DNA from: Virgibacillus_F flavescens
GTDB lineage: Bacteria; Bacillota; Bacilli; Bacillales; Amphibacillaceae
Assembly (NCBI RefSeq): GCF_050574275.1
Contig: NZ_CP192260.1
Location: 2,356,001 to 2,420,000 of the forward strand
Length of the DNA stretch: 64,000 bases
Direction: 5' to 3'
The notes under the pieces were generated by a model that was not told where the DNA came from, searched no databases, and saw only the letters and a list, made by a program, of their open reading frames with translations. Below, piece after piece: positions 16,670 through 25,880 of the stretch. The number at the start of each line of letters is the position of its first letter. The stretch's first letter is position 1. A program made the position numbers and the translations under genes.

Positions 16670-17443
16670 ATGTCTGAAGATTACAGTAGTTTTATTCCAT
16701 ATATTAAAGTAAAGCTTGGTATTGACCTGGCTTTATACAAAGAAACTCAAATGAAACGTCGAATCACGTCGTTACGAACAAAGCGTGGGTATAACTCTTT
16801 TGATTCGTATGCTTCTGCCCTGGAAAAAGATCAGGAACTCTTGCAGGAGTTTGTTGAGAGAATCACGATAAATGTCTCGGAATTTTATCGTAATCCGAAA
16901 AGATGGCAGGTATTACAAAATAATATCCTTCCTTTAATTTTTACAAACAAAAAGGAAATTACAATTTGGAGTGCAGCCTGTTCTACTGGAGAAGAGCCTT
17001 ACAGCCTTGCAATTCTATTAACCGAACATTTCCCTAAGCAAACGTTCAAAATTATTGCGACCGATATTGACGAACTAGTACTGGCTAAAGCTCAACAGGG
17101 TGTTTATCAGGAACAGGCACTTAAGGACCTGCCACCTGAACTTAAAGAAAAATATTTCACAGTTAAACACGGACTATACTATGTCGATCCCAAGTTAAAG
17201 AAAACGATTCAGTTTAAAAAGCACAATTTATTAGCTGATCGTTATCCTGCCAATATAAATTTGGTTGTATGCAGAAATGTGTTAATCTATTTTACAGACA
17301 ATGCTAAATCACTTATTTATACTAATTTCAGTAAAGCATTAGCAGATAAAGGAATATTATTTGTCGGGAGTACAGAGCAGATTTTCACACCGCAGACATA
17401 TAATCTATCACTAGTTGATACATTCTTCTATCAAAAGAAGTAA
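16670..17443 (+). CDS. cheR: Chemotaxis protein methyltransferase CheR
   Basis: CheR methylates glutamates of methyl-accepting chemotaxis receptors, using S-adenosylmethionine. The 257-residue product has an N-terminal all-helical CheR_N domain (about 1-60) and a Rossmann-fold domain with IWSAACSTGEEPYSLAI (about 101-117) and NLVVCRNVLIYF (about 198-209). GTAGAGGAG at 16653-16661 precedes ATG 16670. It stands alone between ndk and aroC, away from the main fla/che operon, as in B. subtilis. Confidence 0.96.
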   Translation: MSEDYSSFIPYIKVKLGIDLALYKETQMKRRITSLRTKRGYNSFDSYASALEKDQELLQEFVERITINVSEFYRNPKRWQVLQNNILPLIFTNKKEITIWSAACSTGEEPYSLAILLTEHFPKQTFKIIATDIDELVLAKAQQGVYQEQALKDLPPELKEKYFTVKHGLYYVDPKLKKTIQFKKHNLLADRYPANINLVVCRNVLIYFTDNAKSLIYTNFSKALADKGILFVGSTEQIFTPQTYNLSLVDTFFYQKK

Positions 17444-17450
17444 TCCAGCA

Positions 17451-17481
17451 AAAACTCTTGTCATTCTACAAGAGTTTTTTT
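17451..17481 (+). terminator. Terminator of cheR
   Basis: AAAACTCTTGT (17451-17461) pairs with ACAAGAGTTTT across six bases, followed by T residues. Confidence 0.87.
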
Positions 17482-17528
17482 GTCCAATTTTTAAGTTATT
17501 GATAACTGGTTAGTGAATAAATTTGTTA

Positions 17529-17537
17529 TGGTATAGT
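17529..17537 (+). promoter_or_regulatory. Extended -10 promoter before aroC
   Basis: TGG directly precedes TATAGT (17532-17537), about 30 bases before the aroC start. A TTGATA lies upstream but at poor spacing. Confidence 0.4.
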
Positions 17538-17567
17538 TAGTATTAATTTAATTTAGGAGGTCTCCAA

Positions 17568-18734
17568 ATGCGCTATTTAACTGCAGGAGAATCACATGGA
17601 AAACAACTTACTACAATCATTGAAGGATTACCTTCGAATGTGCCACTTACAAAAGAAGTTATTAATCATTCTTTAGTAAGACGTCAACAAGGTCATGGTA
17701 GAGGCAAGAGAATGCAAATAGAGAAGGACCTGGTAGAAATTACGAGTGGTGTGAGACATGGTTTAACGCTGGGATCCCCAGTTACTTTAGTTATACATAA
17801 CGATGACTTTAAACATTGGACAGATGTTATGGGCGAAGATCCTATTGAGGAAAATAGCAAAATCAGACGTACAGTTACACGTCCGAGACCCGGTCATGCC
17901 GATTTAAATGGAGCATTAAAGTATGGTCACAGAGATATGCGGAATGTGCTTGAGAGGTCTTCTGCTCGCGAAACTGCAGCTAGAGTAGCTGCAGGTGCTG
18001 TTGCAAAAACTATTCTAAAGCAGCTGGGAATTGAAGTAACTGGATATGTCAGGGAAATAGGTGGAATTAAAGCTCAAGATAATGAAAACTTAAGCAGCGA
18101 GGAACGGCAATCAATATCTGAAGCTTCACCAGTCCGAACCCTTGATAAAAGTGCAGAAAAGCCGATGATGGATGCAATTGATAAAGCCAAAAAAGATGGA
18201 GACTCTATTGGTGGAGTTGCTGAGGTATTTGTTGAAGGTATGCCAGCTGGAATTGGGTCTTATGTACATTATGATCGAAAGCTTGATTCTCGTATAGCTG
18301 GGAGCGTAATTAGTATTAACGCTTTTAAAGGTGTCGAATTTGGAATAGGTTTTGAAGCGGCCAGAAGAAATGGAAGTCAGGTACATGACGAAATTGCATG
18401 GAATAAAGAGAAGGGTTACTTTAGGAAAACAAATAATTTAGGCGGATTCGAAGGCGGTATGACTACCGGGATGCCAATTATTGTAAAAGGTGTTATGAAG
18501 CCGATTCCCACACTTTATAAACCGCTTCAGAGCGTAGATATCGAAACAAAAGAACCTTTCAACGCAAGTATTGAACGTTCTGATTCCTGTGCAGTACCGG
18601 CAGCTGCTGTGGTAATGGAACACGTTGTAGCATTTGAATTAGTTAAAGCTGTAACCGAACAATTTCCTTCTGACAAGTTCCCGGTACTGCAGCAGGCATT
18701 GAAAGACTATCGAGAAGAATTAAGGTTGTTTTAA
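17568..18734 (+). CDS. aroC: Chorismate synthase
   Basis: This FMN-dependent enzyme converts EPSP to chorismate (the gene is called aroF in older B. subtilis maps). The 388-residue product starts MRYLTAGESHGKQL and holds the family signatures RPGHADLNGALKYGHRD (about 107-123) and RSSARETAARVAAGAVAK (about 130-147). AGGAGG at 17555-17560 precedes ATG 17568. aroB starts 2 bases after its stop. The aro genes here form one block without trp genes. Confidence 0.97.
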   Translation: MRYLTAGESHGKQLTTIIEGLPSNVPLTKEVINHSLVRRQQGHGRGKRMQIEKDLVEITSGVRHGLTLGSPVTLVIHNDDFKHWTDVMGEDPIEENSKIRRTVTRPRPGHADLNGALKYGHRDMRNVLERSSARETAARVAAGAVAKTILKQLGIEVTGYVREIGGIKAQDNENLSSEERQSISEASPVRTLDKSAEKPMMDAIDKAKKDGDSIGGVAEVFVEGMPAGIGSYVHYDRKLDSRIAGSVISINAFKGVEFGIGFEAARRNGSQVHDEIAWNKEKGYFRKTNNLGGFEGGMTTGMPIIVKGVMKPIPTLYKPLQSVDIETKEPFNASIERSDSCAVPAAAVVMEHVVAFELVKAVTEQFPSDKFPVLQQALKDYREELRLF

Positions 18735-18736
18735 AA

Positions 18737-19828
18737 ATGAATATTGTTGAAGTCAAAACCAGTACCAATAGTTATTCTATCTACATGGGGGGAAATATTC
18801 GGCATCAATCCAATTTATATAATATGGAAAAGTACTCTTCGATATTTATAATTACAGATAGGCAGGTTGCTGAACTATATCTAGAAGATATAAAAAAGAG
18901 TCTTACAGCACATCCCCGCGTTTTCCAGGCAATAATTACGGAAGGTGAAAAGTCGAAAGGGATTGATGAATTCTATCAATTGCAGACAGAAGCTATTAAG
19001 TATGGCCTTGATCGGAACTCGCTAATTATTGCACTGGGTGGCGGAGTTGTGGGAGACTTAGCAGGATTCGTAGCTTCTACTTTTATGCGGGGCATTGAGT
19101 ATATTCAAGTACCGACAACCATTTTAGCGCATGATAGCAGTGTAGGTGGCAAAGTTGCGATCAATCATTTATTAGGTAAAAATCTAATTGGCAGCTTTTA
19201 CCCTCCAAGCTCAGTGATCTATGATTCAAATACATTACGAACATTACCTGCTAAGGAAGTTCGCTCAGGATACGCAGAAATTATAAAAGAGGCTTTAATT
19301 GCAGACAAAGGTCTGTTTGAAAATATATTAAAAACAGATATTAGTAACGTAAGCAGTGAAGTACTAGAGCAACATATTTTCGAAGGGATAAAAATAAAAA
19401 AACATTATATACAAAGTGACGAAAGAGAAAAGGGTGATCGGGCATTTCTTAATTTCGGACACACGTTAGGTCATGCCCTTGAATCTGAATATGGTTACGG
19501 CACAGTTACACACGGTGAGGCTGTCGCAATTGGAATGGTATTCGCTCTAGAAGTCAGTAGCATACTTTTCTCTGCCAATCTTCCCATTGAAAATTTATTA
19601 AGCTGGCTTAAGCGAAATCACTATCCCTGTAAATTAAATGATGTTTCTGTTGATAATCTGTTTCAACGAATGAAAACAGATAAGAAGGTACGAGATAATC
19701 AAATCCAAATGGTGTTGCTAAAAGACATAGGGAATCCTGTTACCGTAAAAATAAATGACGCTGATTTACGGAGTTATCTAGAGAAGTTTATAATTAAGTT
19801 TCAGAGCAAAACTAACGAAAAACAATAG
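18737..19828 (+). CDS. aroB: 3-Dehydroquinate synthase
   Basis: AroB cyclises DAHP to 3-dehydroquinate, using NAD and a divalent metal. The 363-residue product has the NAD-binding motif GGGVVGDLAGFVAST (about 96-110) followed by FMRGIEYIQVPTTILA, and the metal-binding histidines in FGHTLGHALE (about 238-247) and HGEAVAIG (about 256-263). It starts two bases after aroC, with a poor ribosome binding site, so translation is probably coupled. In B. subtilis aroH and the trp genes follow; here aroA comes next. Confidence 0.96.
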   Translation: MNIVEVKTSTNSYSIYMGGNIRHQSNLYNMEKYSSIFIITDRQVAELYLEDIKKSLTAHPRVFQAIITEGEKSKGIDEFYQLQTEAIKYGLDRNSLIIALGGGVVGDLAGFVASTFMRGIEYIQVPTTILAHDSSVGGKVAINHLLGKNLIGSFYPPSSVIYDSNTLRTLPAKEVRSGYAEIIKEALIADKGLFENILKTDISNVSSEVLEQHIFEGIKIKKHYIQSDEREKGDRAFLNFGHTLGHALESEYGYGTVTHGEAVAIGMVFALEVSSILFSANLPIENLLSWLKRNHYPCKLNDVSVDNLFQRMKTDKKVRDNQIQMVLLKDIGNPVTVKINDADLRSYLEKFIIKFQSKTNEKQ

Positions 19829-19841
19829 GAAGTGATAGGAA

Positions 19842-21146
19842 ATGGTAAAAGAATACCTGGAACAGAAACGATTTTTTTTATCTGGCGTAATCGAAGTACC
19901 TGGTGATAAATCAATTTCACACAGATCTGTAATTTTGGGTTCTTTAGCAAACGGAGTGACAGAAGTATCTAATTTTCTAACAGGTGAAGATTGTTTGCGT
20001 ACTATTGATGCATTTAGGTCGATGGGAGTAAAAATAGAAAGAAATAAAACAGATATTAAGATTGTTGGCACAGGAATAAAGGGTTTGCAGCCACCTGAGC
20101 ACAGCTTGTATTTTGGAAATTCAGGAACAACAGCTCGACTTTTACTTGGTGTTCTTGCTGGATTACCATTCCAAACCAAAGTTACCGGTGATGAATCCTT
20201 GTCAAAACGACCAATGAATCGAGTTACTTCACCATTAGGCGAAATGGGTGCTAAAATTATTGGTAGCAAGAATAAGGACGTTCTACCGTTGACTATTAAT
20301 GGCGGGCAATTAACAGGTATCCATTATAATTTGCCTGTTAAAAGCGCACAAGTAAAATCCGCTATACTGTTAGCTGGTCTAGTTGCAGATGTGAAAACTA
20401 CAGTGACTGAATCTTCGCCAACCAGAAATCATACGGAACTAATGTTAAAAGCTTTTGGTGCTTCTATCATAACCGATGGATTAACAACTACAGTTACTAA
20501 TACCGGTACACTTCAAGCTTCGAAAGTAATGGTCCCGGGCGATATTTCTTCAGCAGCGTTCCTTCTTGCTGGTGCCGCAATTACACCTGGAAGCAACTTA
20601 ACAATTAATCGAGTTGGATTAAATGAGACTAGAACGGGGATAATTGATGTTCTCAGAAAAATGGGAGCTAATATTGAAGTAAATAACGTTATGGAGATTA
20701 ACGGGGAATTAAGTGGAGATATTACCTGTACATATTCTGATCTGAAGGGTATTCAAATCGATGGAGAGATTATACCCCGTTTAATAGATGAAATACCTAT
20801 TATCGCATTATTAGCTACCCAGGCAAATGGAAAAACGGTTATAAAAGATGCTGAGGAACTTCGCTACAAGGAAACTGATCGAATCCATGCAATCGCAGAT
20901 GTGTTATCGAAACTGGGAGCTTCGGTTGAAGGGATTGAGGATGGATTAATCATCCAGGGTAAAACGCCACTTCAAGGTGGAAAAGTTTCTGGATACAATG
21001 ATCATCGAATAGCAATGATGGCAGAAATTGCTTCGCTTATTAGCAAGGAGAAGGTAATACTAGATGACAAGTTAAGCATCAACATCTCCTATCCTGGATT
21101 TTTTCGAGATTTAGAAAAAGTAACGAAAACAGTTACCTCCAGCTGA
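19842..21146 (+). CDS. aroA: 3-Phosphoshikimate 1-carboxyvinyltransferase (EPSP synthase)
   Basis: AroA transfers enolpyruvyl from PEP to shikimate 3-phosphate. The 434-residue product has the substrate motifs PGDKSISHR (about 20-28), GNSGTTARLLLGVLAGLP (about 94-111), and SKRPM, and DHRIAMM near 391-397. It is called aroE in older B. subtilis maps. AGGAAG upstream of ATG 19842 is acceptable. Only 13 bases separate it from aroB. A downstream TPR gene begins 29 bases after its stop. Confidence 0.97.
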   Translation: MVKEYLEQKRFFLSGVIEVPGDKSISHRSVILGSLANGVTEVSNFLTGEDCLRTIDAFRSMGVKIERNKTDIKIVGTGIKGLQPPEHSLYFGNSGTTARLLLGVLAGLPFQTKVTGDESLSKRPMNRVTSPLGEMGAKIIGSKNKDVLPLTINGGQLTGIHYNLPVKSAQVKSAILLAGLVADVKTTVTESSPTRNHTELMLKAFGASIITDGLTTTVTNTGTLQASKVMVPGDISSAAFLLAGAAITPGSNLTINRVGLNETRTGIIDVLRKMGANIEVNNVMEINGELSGDITCTYSDLKGIQIDGEIIPRLIDEIPIIALLATQANGKTVIKDAEELRYKETDRIHAIADVLSKLGASVEGIEDGLIIQGKTPLQGGKVSGYNDHRIAMMAEIASLISKEKVILDDKLSINISYPGFFRDLEKVTKTVTSS

Positions 21147-21175
21147 TAGTGGAGAGATAGTTTAGAAAGGATGGA

Positions 21176-22447
21176 ATGCACGGAATGGAAACAATTATGG
21201 AAGCTGTTCATTTAATGGAAAATAAAAAGACGAAAGAAGCAATTGATCTACTGGAAAGCCATCTGCCTACTGCTGATGAAGACGAGAAATTCACGATCGC
21301 TGAGTTATATATCCAATGGGGATTATATCCGCAAGCTAGTTATATTTTACAAGACTTGTTACAACAATACCCTGATGAGAGCGAAATACGTGTAATGCTT
21401 GCGGATATATATATTGAATTGGACGATGATGAACAAGCTATACAATTATTGAACGAAATAGAAGCAGAAGATCCAGCGTATATTCAATCACTTATACAAT
21501 TGGCTGATCTATATCAGGCTCAAGGTTTGTTTGAAGTTGCTGAGCACAAGTTATTGGCAGCAAAGCAGGTTGAACCTGAAGAAGCTATTATAGATTTTGC
21601 GCTGGGAGAACTAGCCTTCTCAACTGGGGAATACCAAAAAGCCATTACTTATTACGAAAAAATTCTGACTAAAACAACTGAAATAGCAGGGATATCTATA
21701 AACGACCGTTTAGCTGAAGCATACGCAGCCTCTGGAGAGTATGAACTGGCACTCACGTATTTCCAGGAGATTGAGAGTGAAAACCCTGACACACTATTTA
21801 AATATGGTTTTACAGCTGCACATGCAAATCGGAATGACATTGCTATCAAAGCATGGGAACATGTTATTGAAATTGATCCTCATTATCTTTCCGTTTATTA
21901 TGAACTGGCTAAAGTGTACGAAATGGAAGAACGCACGGATGAAGCTTATGATGTAATAAGCAGAGGTTTACAACTCGATGACTTTAATAAAGAGCTCTAT
22001 TTTTATGCCGCTAACCTTGCACACCAGTTAAATAAAAATGAGGAGAGCGAAAAATATACAAGAGAAGCGGTGGCTATTGATCCAGACTATAAAGAAGCCG
22101 TATTGTTTTTGATTGAATTGTTAAAATCACAGGATAAATATGAAGAAATTATAGAACTCATTAGCGAAATTAAAAAACTCGGTGCAGACGACTCGTTATA
22201 TGATTGGGAGCACGCACGTGCATTAAATGAAATAGAATTGTTTAAGGATGCATTAATTCAGTACGGTGAAGCATACAATAGATTAAGTCAAGACAGTGAC
22301 TTTTTAAAGGAATATGGATACTTTTTAACCGAGGAGGGGAAGCCAGAAAAAGCTATACTAGTATTTCGTGAATATTTAGCTATACAACCTTTGGATACTG
22401 ATGTCGAGGAATACTTAGATCGCTTGGTTCAGTCTAGCGAGAGTTAA
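21176..22447 (+). CDS. ypiA: TPR-repeat protein YpiA
   Basis: A 423-residue, acidic, all-helical protein made of about eleven to twelve tetratricopeptide-like repeats, with several clear motifs (for example LGELAFSTGEYQKAITYYEK near 140-159). It matches YpiA of B. subtilis by position after aroA and by size. TPR arrays bind protein partners; the partner and role are unknown. GAAAGG at 21165-21170 supports ATG 21176, though ATG 21185 is possible. Confidence 0.85.
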   Translation: MHGMETIMEAVHLMENKKTKEAIDLLESHLPTADEDEKFTIAELYIQWGLYPQASYILQDLLQQYPDESEIRVMLADIYIELDDDEQAIQLLNEIEAEDPAYIQSLIQLADLYQAQGLFEVAEHKLLAAKQVEPEEAIIDFALGELAFSTGEYQKAITYYEKILTKTTEIAGISINDRLAEAYAASGEYELALTYFQEIESENPDTLFKYGFTAAHANRNDIAIKAWEHVIEIDPHYLSVYYELAKVYEMEERTDEAYDVISRGLQLDDFNKELYFYAANLAHQLNKNEESEKYTREAVAIDPDYKEAVLFLIELLKSQDKYEEIIELISEIKKLGADDSLYDWEHARALNEIELFKDALIQYGEAYNRLSQDSDFLKEYGYFLTEEGKPEKAILVFREYLAIQPLDTDVEEYLDRLVQSSES

Positions 22448-22474
22448 CATAGATATAATGAGGGAGGAAAAAAT

Positions 22475-23050
22475 ATGCAGGCTCCTATTTCCATTCAAGA
22501 TAAAAAAGTATTCATTGAATGGTTCTTAAATCATTATCAGTTAAAGAAACGAGAAAGTGTTTGGATTTTAAATTACTTAGTTAATCATGATAATTTGTTA
22601 AATAACGTACACTTTATTCGAGAAGCAAAATTTTGTCCTAGAGGGATCATCATATCCAGTCAGTGTTCGGAAGACGCGCCATTTCGATTCTATAAAAATC
22701 ATTTAGTTACTACAGATGCCGAAAAGTCCTTTCATGATATTAGAATGAATCGGGATGAGGCTTTATATATTCAGTTAAACTTTCATAATTCTATCAAAAG
22801 TGCTTCCTATGTTGCAGTCCTTGAGGATAATCCGTTTATTCCTGAAGATTATTATATTACCAAAAGTGATGAAGAGAATGCAATAATGCTATTTGAGAAA
22901 ATTGTGTATGAACGTAAAAAGAAAAAAATACAGGAAGCTATAGATATAAGTCTTGATAATAATGATCCTCAATTGTTTAGGGAACTGACAAAGCAATTAC
23001 AGGATCTTAGAACGTCAAATCACAATCAACCTAAATTATTAAATCAATAG
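22475..23050 (+). CDS. ypiB: YpiB family protein (UPF0302 with IDEAL domain)
   Basis: A 191-residue protein of the UPF0302/YpiB family, recognised by recall of its N-terminal body (about 1-145). The C-terminal IDEAL-type segment is IDISLDNNDPQLFRELTKQL (about 160-179). The family is found throughout Bacillaceae; its function is not established to my knowledge. AGGGAGG at 22461-22467 precedes ATG 22475. The stop codon lies inside the right arm of the following terminator. Confidence 0.87.
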   Translation: MQAPISIQDKKVFIEWFLNHYQLKKRESVWILNYLVNHDNLLNNVHFIREAKFCPRGIIISSQCSEDAPFRFYKNHLVTTDAEKSFHDIRMNRDEALYIQLNFHNSIKSASYVAVLEDNPFIPEDYYITKSDEENAIMLFEKIVYERKKKKIQEAIDISLDNNDPQLFRELTKQLQDLRTSNHNQPKLLNQ

Positions 23051-23063
23051 GTTGATTTTTTTT
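23024..23063 (+). terminator. Terminator overlapping the end of ypiB
   Basis: AATCAACCTA (23024-23033, coding) pairs with TAGGTTGATT (23048-23057, containing the TAG stop), followed by T residues. Confidence 0.82.
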
Positions 23064-23134
23064 GTGCGGATAAGATAAAATTTAAAAGTGTTATGCAATA
23101 AATAAGTTTGACTAAAGAAGGGAATCAAATACAT

Positions 23135-23605
23135 ATGAAATGGTTAAATAAAGACCTAATTCAATACATACAAGCAAAGGAATATGTTGATACTATAATT
23201 GTCCCATTAATGCCGTTCCATTTATCAAATGAAAAGGAACTTTTGAAAAGTGGTTTCCAGGGTGAAGCTCTTTCCATTTTTGTTAACGAGATTGAGAAGG
23301 AATTAACTGGCCGAATTATGGTGACACCGACTTATACGTATTTAAAGAATAAGGACAAGCTTAAGGAAATTACAAGATTAAATGAATGGAAAGAAGATAT
23401 TTCTGCTCAACCATTTAATCATACTTTTTTTATTACGTTTGATTCAAATTGGAAGAAACATGAGCCAAACATTGATGGAACATTGTTATGGTTGCCCGGC
23501 ATGCAGACAGGTGATCTGTATTCACAGGAAATGCAAGGAGTTATTCAAGATCAGGTCCATCAGATAAGTGAATTAATACGTTCATATTGGGAAACAATGG
23601 ATTAA
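23135..23605 (+). CDS. ypiF: YpiF family protein (DUF2487)
   Basis: A 156-residue soluble protein matching YpiF by position between ypiB and qcrA and by its MKW...YIQAKEYVDTIIVPL start. Function is unknown. ATG 23135 is chosen over the in-frame TTG 23108 because GAAGGGA lies between the two (23117-23123) and the shorter form matches the family N-terminus. Confidence 0.82.
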   Translation: MKWLNKDLIQYIQAKEYVDTIIVPLMPFHLSNEKELLKSGFQGEALSIFVNEIEKELTGRIMVTPTYTYLKNKDKLKEITRLNEWKEDISAQPFNHTFFITFDSNWKKHEPNIDGTLLWLPGMQTGDLYSQEMQGVIQDQVHQISELIRSYWETMD

Positions 23606-23710
23606 GAGAAGTTAGTGTTTTGTTGGAAACCGAAGAATAAAAATACGCGAAACTGTAAAAAATGCATTATTTTTAATTGAATGTTATTTGTTAACTTTAT
23701 CTTTTACATA

Positions 23711-23739
23711 TTGACCGAAGAAGGAGTTTGCGCTATCAT
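23711..23739 (+). promoter_or_regulatory. Probable sigma-A promoter of qcrABC
   Basis: TTGACC (23711-23716) and TATCAT (23734-23739) are exactly 17 bases apart, about 70 bases before qcrA. Confidence 0.6.
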
Positions 23740-23807
23740 GGTTATGTCCTAGTAATCTGATTTAAATTATAAATGTCCGTGATTAAATGAAAAGAGGGGG
23801 GAAAATC

Positions 23808-24320
23808 ATGAGCGAAAAAAAGCAGCAAGTATCCCGTCGACAATTCCTGAATTATACACTTACGGGTGTAGGTGGATTTATGGCAGCAGGTATGCTGGCT
23901 CCAATGTTAGGAATGGCTGTTGATCCAATTTTAAAGAAATCATCTTCAGGTGATCTAGCTAACGTAAATTTGGCAGTTGAAGATATTACAAATGAACCAC
24001 AGCGCATTGACTGGAAAATTGATCAAGTAGATGCTTGGTATGAGTCTCAAGTTAGTAAATCAGCTTGGGTCTATAAAGATGATAATGGTGACATCGTGGC
24101 ACTTTCCCCAGTTTGTAAACACTTAGGTTGTGTTGTTTCTTGGGAAGGTAGCGATGAGTATCCAGATCAATTCTATTGTCCTTGCCATGCTGGACGTTAC
24201 TACAAAAGTGGTGTAAACGTACCGGACACACCGCCACTCGCAGCACTTGATGTTTACAAGTCAAAGGTTGAGAATGGTATGTTGTATCTAGGTAATGCAC
24301 ATCCGAGAGGGGAGGCGTAA
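23808..24320 (+). CDS. qcrA: Menaquinol:cytochrome c reductase, Rieske iron-sulfur subunit
   Basis: QcrA carries the 2Fe-2S cluster of the bc complex that oxidises menaquinol. The 170-residue product has a twin-arginine leader (SRRQFLNYT, about 9-17) and a membrane anchor (about 21-40). The Rieske cluster motifs are CKHLGC (about 104-109) and CPCHAG (about 125-130). A Tat signal implies export by the TatAC translocase, encoded at 61167-62439. ATG 23808 follows GAGGGGGG; an upstream in-frame ATG at 23787 would precede that site. Confidence 0.95.
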   Translation: MSEKKQQVSRRQFLNYTLTGVGGFMAAGMLAPMLGMAVDPILKKSSSGDLANVNLAVEDITNEPQRIDWKIDQVDAWYESQVSKSAWVYKDDNGDIVALSPVCKHLGCVVSWEGSDEYPDQFYCPCHAGRYYKSGVNVPDTPPLAALDVYKSKVENGMLYLGNAHPRGEA

Positions 24321-24326
24321 TAAAAT

Positions 24327-25001
24327 ATGTTACAAAAATTATATGATTGGATCGATGAACGTGTTGATATTACGCCTTTGTGGCGAGATATTGCAGATCA
24401 CGAAGTACCAGAACATGTAAACCCAGCACATCATTTTTCAGCATTTGTGTATTGTTTTGGTGGATTAACGTTCTTTGTAACAGTAATTCAGATACTATCA
24501 GGAATGTTCCTAACGATGTATTATGTTCCGGACATTGAGAATGCCTGGAAATCTGTTTATTACTTACAAACTGAGGTGGCTCATGGTCAGATAGTACGAG
24601 GAATGCACCATTGGGGTGCTAGTGTTGTTATCGTAATGCTTCTGTTACATACTTTACGTGTATTTTTCCAAGGGTCATACAAGAAACCTCGTGAACTTAA
24701 CTGGATGATTGGAGTACTATTATTCTTTGTTATGCTCGGTCTTGGTTTTACAGGTTATCTGCTACCATGGGATAATAAAGCGTATTTCGCAACTGAGGTT
24801 GGATTAAATATTGCGGAACAAGTACCGTTTATCGGGGAGCAATTAAAAACATTACTTGCAGGTGACCCATCAATAGTTGGAGCACAAACATTAACTAGAT
24901 TCTTTGCAATCCACGTATTTTTCTTACCAGCAGGGTTGTTTGGATTGATGGCTGCTCACTTTATGTTAATTCGTAAGCAAGGAATTTCAGGACCACTATA
25001 A
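24327..25001 (+). CDS. qcrB: Menaquinol:cytochrome c reductase, cytochrome b subunit
   Basis: The 224-residue protein is the b6-type cytochrome subunit with four membrane helices. The haem-ligand histidines lie in RGMHHWGASVV (about 92-102) and LLLHTLRVF (about 108-116) of helix 2, and in the fourth helix around FAIHVFFLPAG (about 193-203). It holds the Q sites together with QcrC. GGGAGGCG at 24309-24316 precedes ATG 24327. It is 6 bases from qcrA and 15 from qcrC. Confidence 0.95.
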   Translation: MLQKLYDWIDERVDITPLWRDIADHEVPEHVNPAHHFSAFVYCFGGLTFFVTVIQILSGMFLTMYYVPDIENAWKSVYYLQTEVAHGQIVRGMHHWGASVVIVMLLLHTLRVFFQGSYKKPRELNWMIGVLLFFVMLGLGFTGYLLPWDNKAYFATEVGLNIAEQVPFIGEQLKTLLAGDPSIVGAQTLTRFFAIHVFFLPAGLFGLMAAHFMLIRKQGISGPL

Positions 25002-25016
25002 AAAGGAGGGAAAGCT

Positions 25017-25787
25017 GTGCACAAGGGTAAAGGAATGAAGTTTGTCGGTGATTCACGTATATCCACCGATCGCAAACCGAATATACCTAAAGATTATTCT
25101 GAATATCCTGGAAGAACGGAAGCTTTCTGGCCGAACTTCTTATTAAAAGAGTGGTTAGTTGGAGCTGTGTTTTTAGTTGGGTTTTTATGTTTAGTTCTTG
25201 CTCATCCTTCGCCGCTCGAAGGTGTAGCAGATCCAACGAATGCATCATATATTCCGTTACCGGATTGGTATTTCTTATTTCTATATGAACTTTTAAAATA
25301 TGACTTTGCAAGTGGACCATATACATTATTTGGTATCCTAATACTACCTGGTTTAGCATTTGGTGGATTATTACTGGCACCTTTCTTAGATAACGGTCCA
25401 GGACGTAGACCACACCAAAGACCGATTGCAGTTGCAATGATGATCTTGGGACTTGCCTCGGTAATGTTATTAACTTGGGAATCAGCCGCGCATGTAGAGT
25501 GGGAAAAACGCGCTGAAGCGAATAAACCAGTTCCTGCAACAGAGATTGATAAAAGTCAACCAGGTTATAAAGTTTATGAAAGCAACTGTATGACCTGTCA
25601 TGGCGATGCTTTACAGGGTGGAGCTGCAGCACCTTCTCTAATTGGTGTCGATCATACGAAAGAAGAGATTATGAAAATTGCTCAGGAAGGCTATAAGACA
25701 ATGCCTGCCGGAGTTTTCAAAGGTACAGATGAAGAGCTGGAACAATTAGCCGAATTTATAATAAAGGTTAATGAAAAAGCTAAATAA
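25017..25787 (+). CDS. qcrC: Menaquinol:cytochrome c reductase, cytochrome c subunit
   Basis: QcrC is a fusion typical of Bacillus. The N-terminal part (about 1-165) resembles subunit IV of b6f, including PLPDWYFLFLYELLKY near 81-96. The C-terminal part is a c-type cytochrome with one haem motif, CMTCH (about 193-197), and a methionine ligand candidate in the KTMPAG stretch. The 256-residue protein starts at GTG 25017, eight bases after AAAGGAGGG. A terminator ends the operon. Confidence 0.95.
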   Translation: MHKGKGMKFVGDSRISTDRKPNIPKDYSEYPGRTEAFWPNFLLKEWLVGAVFLVGFLCLVLAHPSPLEGVADPTNASYIPLPDWYFLFLYELLKYDFASGPYTLFGILILPGLAFGGLLLAPFLDNGPGRRPHQRPIAVAMMILGLASVMLLTWESAAHVEWEKRAEANKPVPATEIDKSQPGYKVYESNCMTCHGDALQGGAAAPSLIGVDHTKEEIMKIAQEGYKTMPAGVFKGTDEELEQLAEFIIKVNEKAK

Positions 25788-25808
25788 GTAACCACATAGT
25801 TTATATAC

Positions 25809-25845
25809 GACACCTTTGCCAACTACTTGGTGAAGGTGTCTTTTT
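25809..25845 (+). terminator. Terminator of qcrABC
   Basis: GACACCTT (25809-25816) pairs with AAGGTGTC (25833-25840), with an inner CCAA/TTGG pair, followed by five T residues. Confidence 0.87.
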
Positions 25846-25880
25846 ACTTAGTTAATTTTAATTCGGAAAGGAATTTTAAC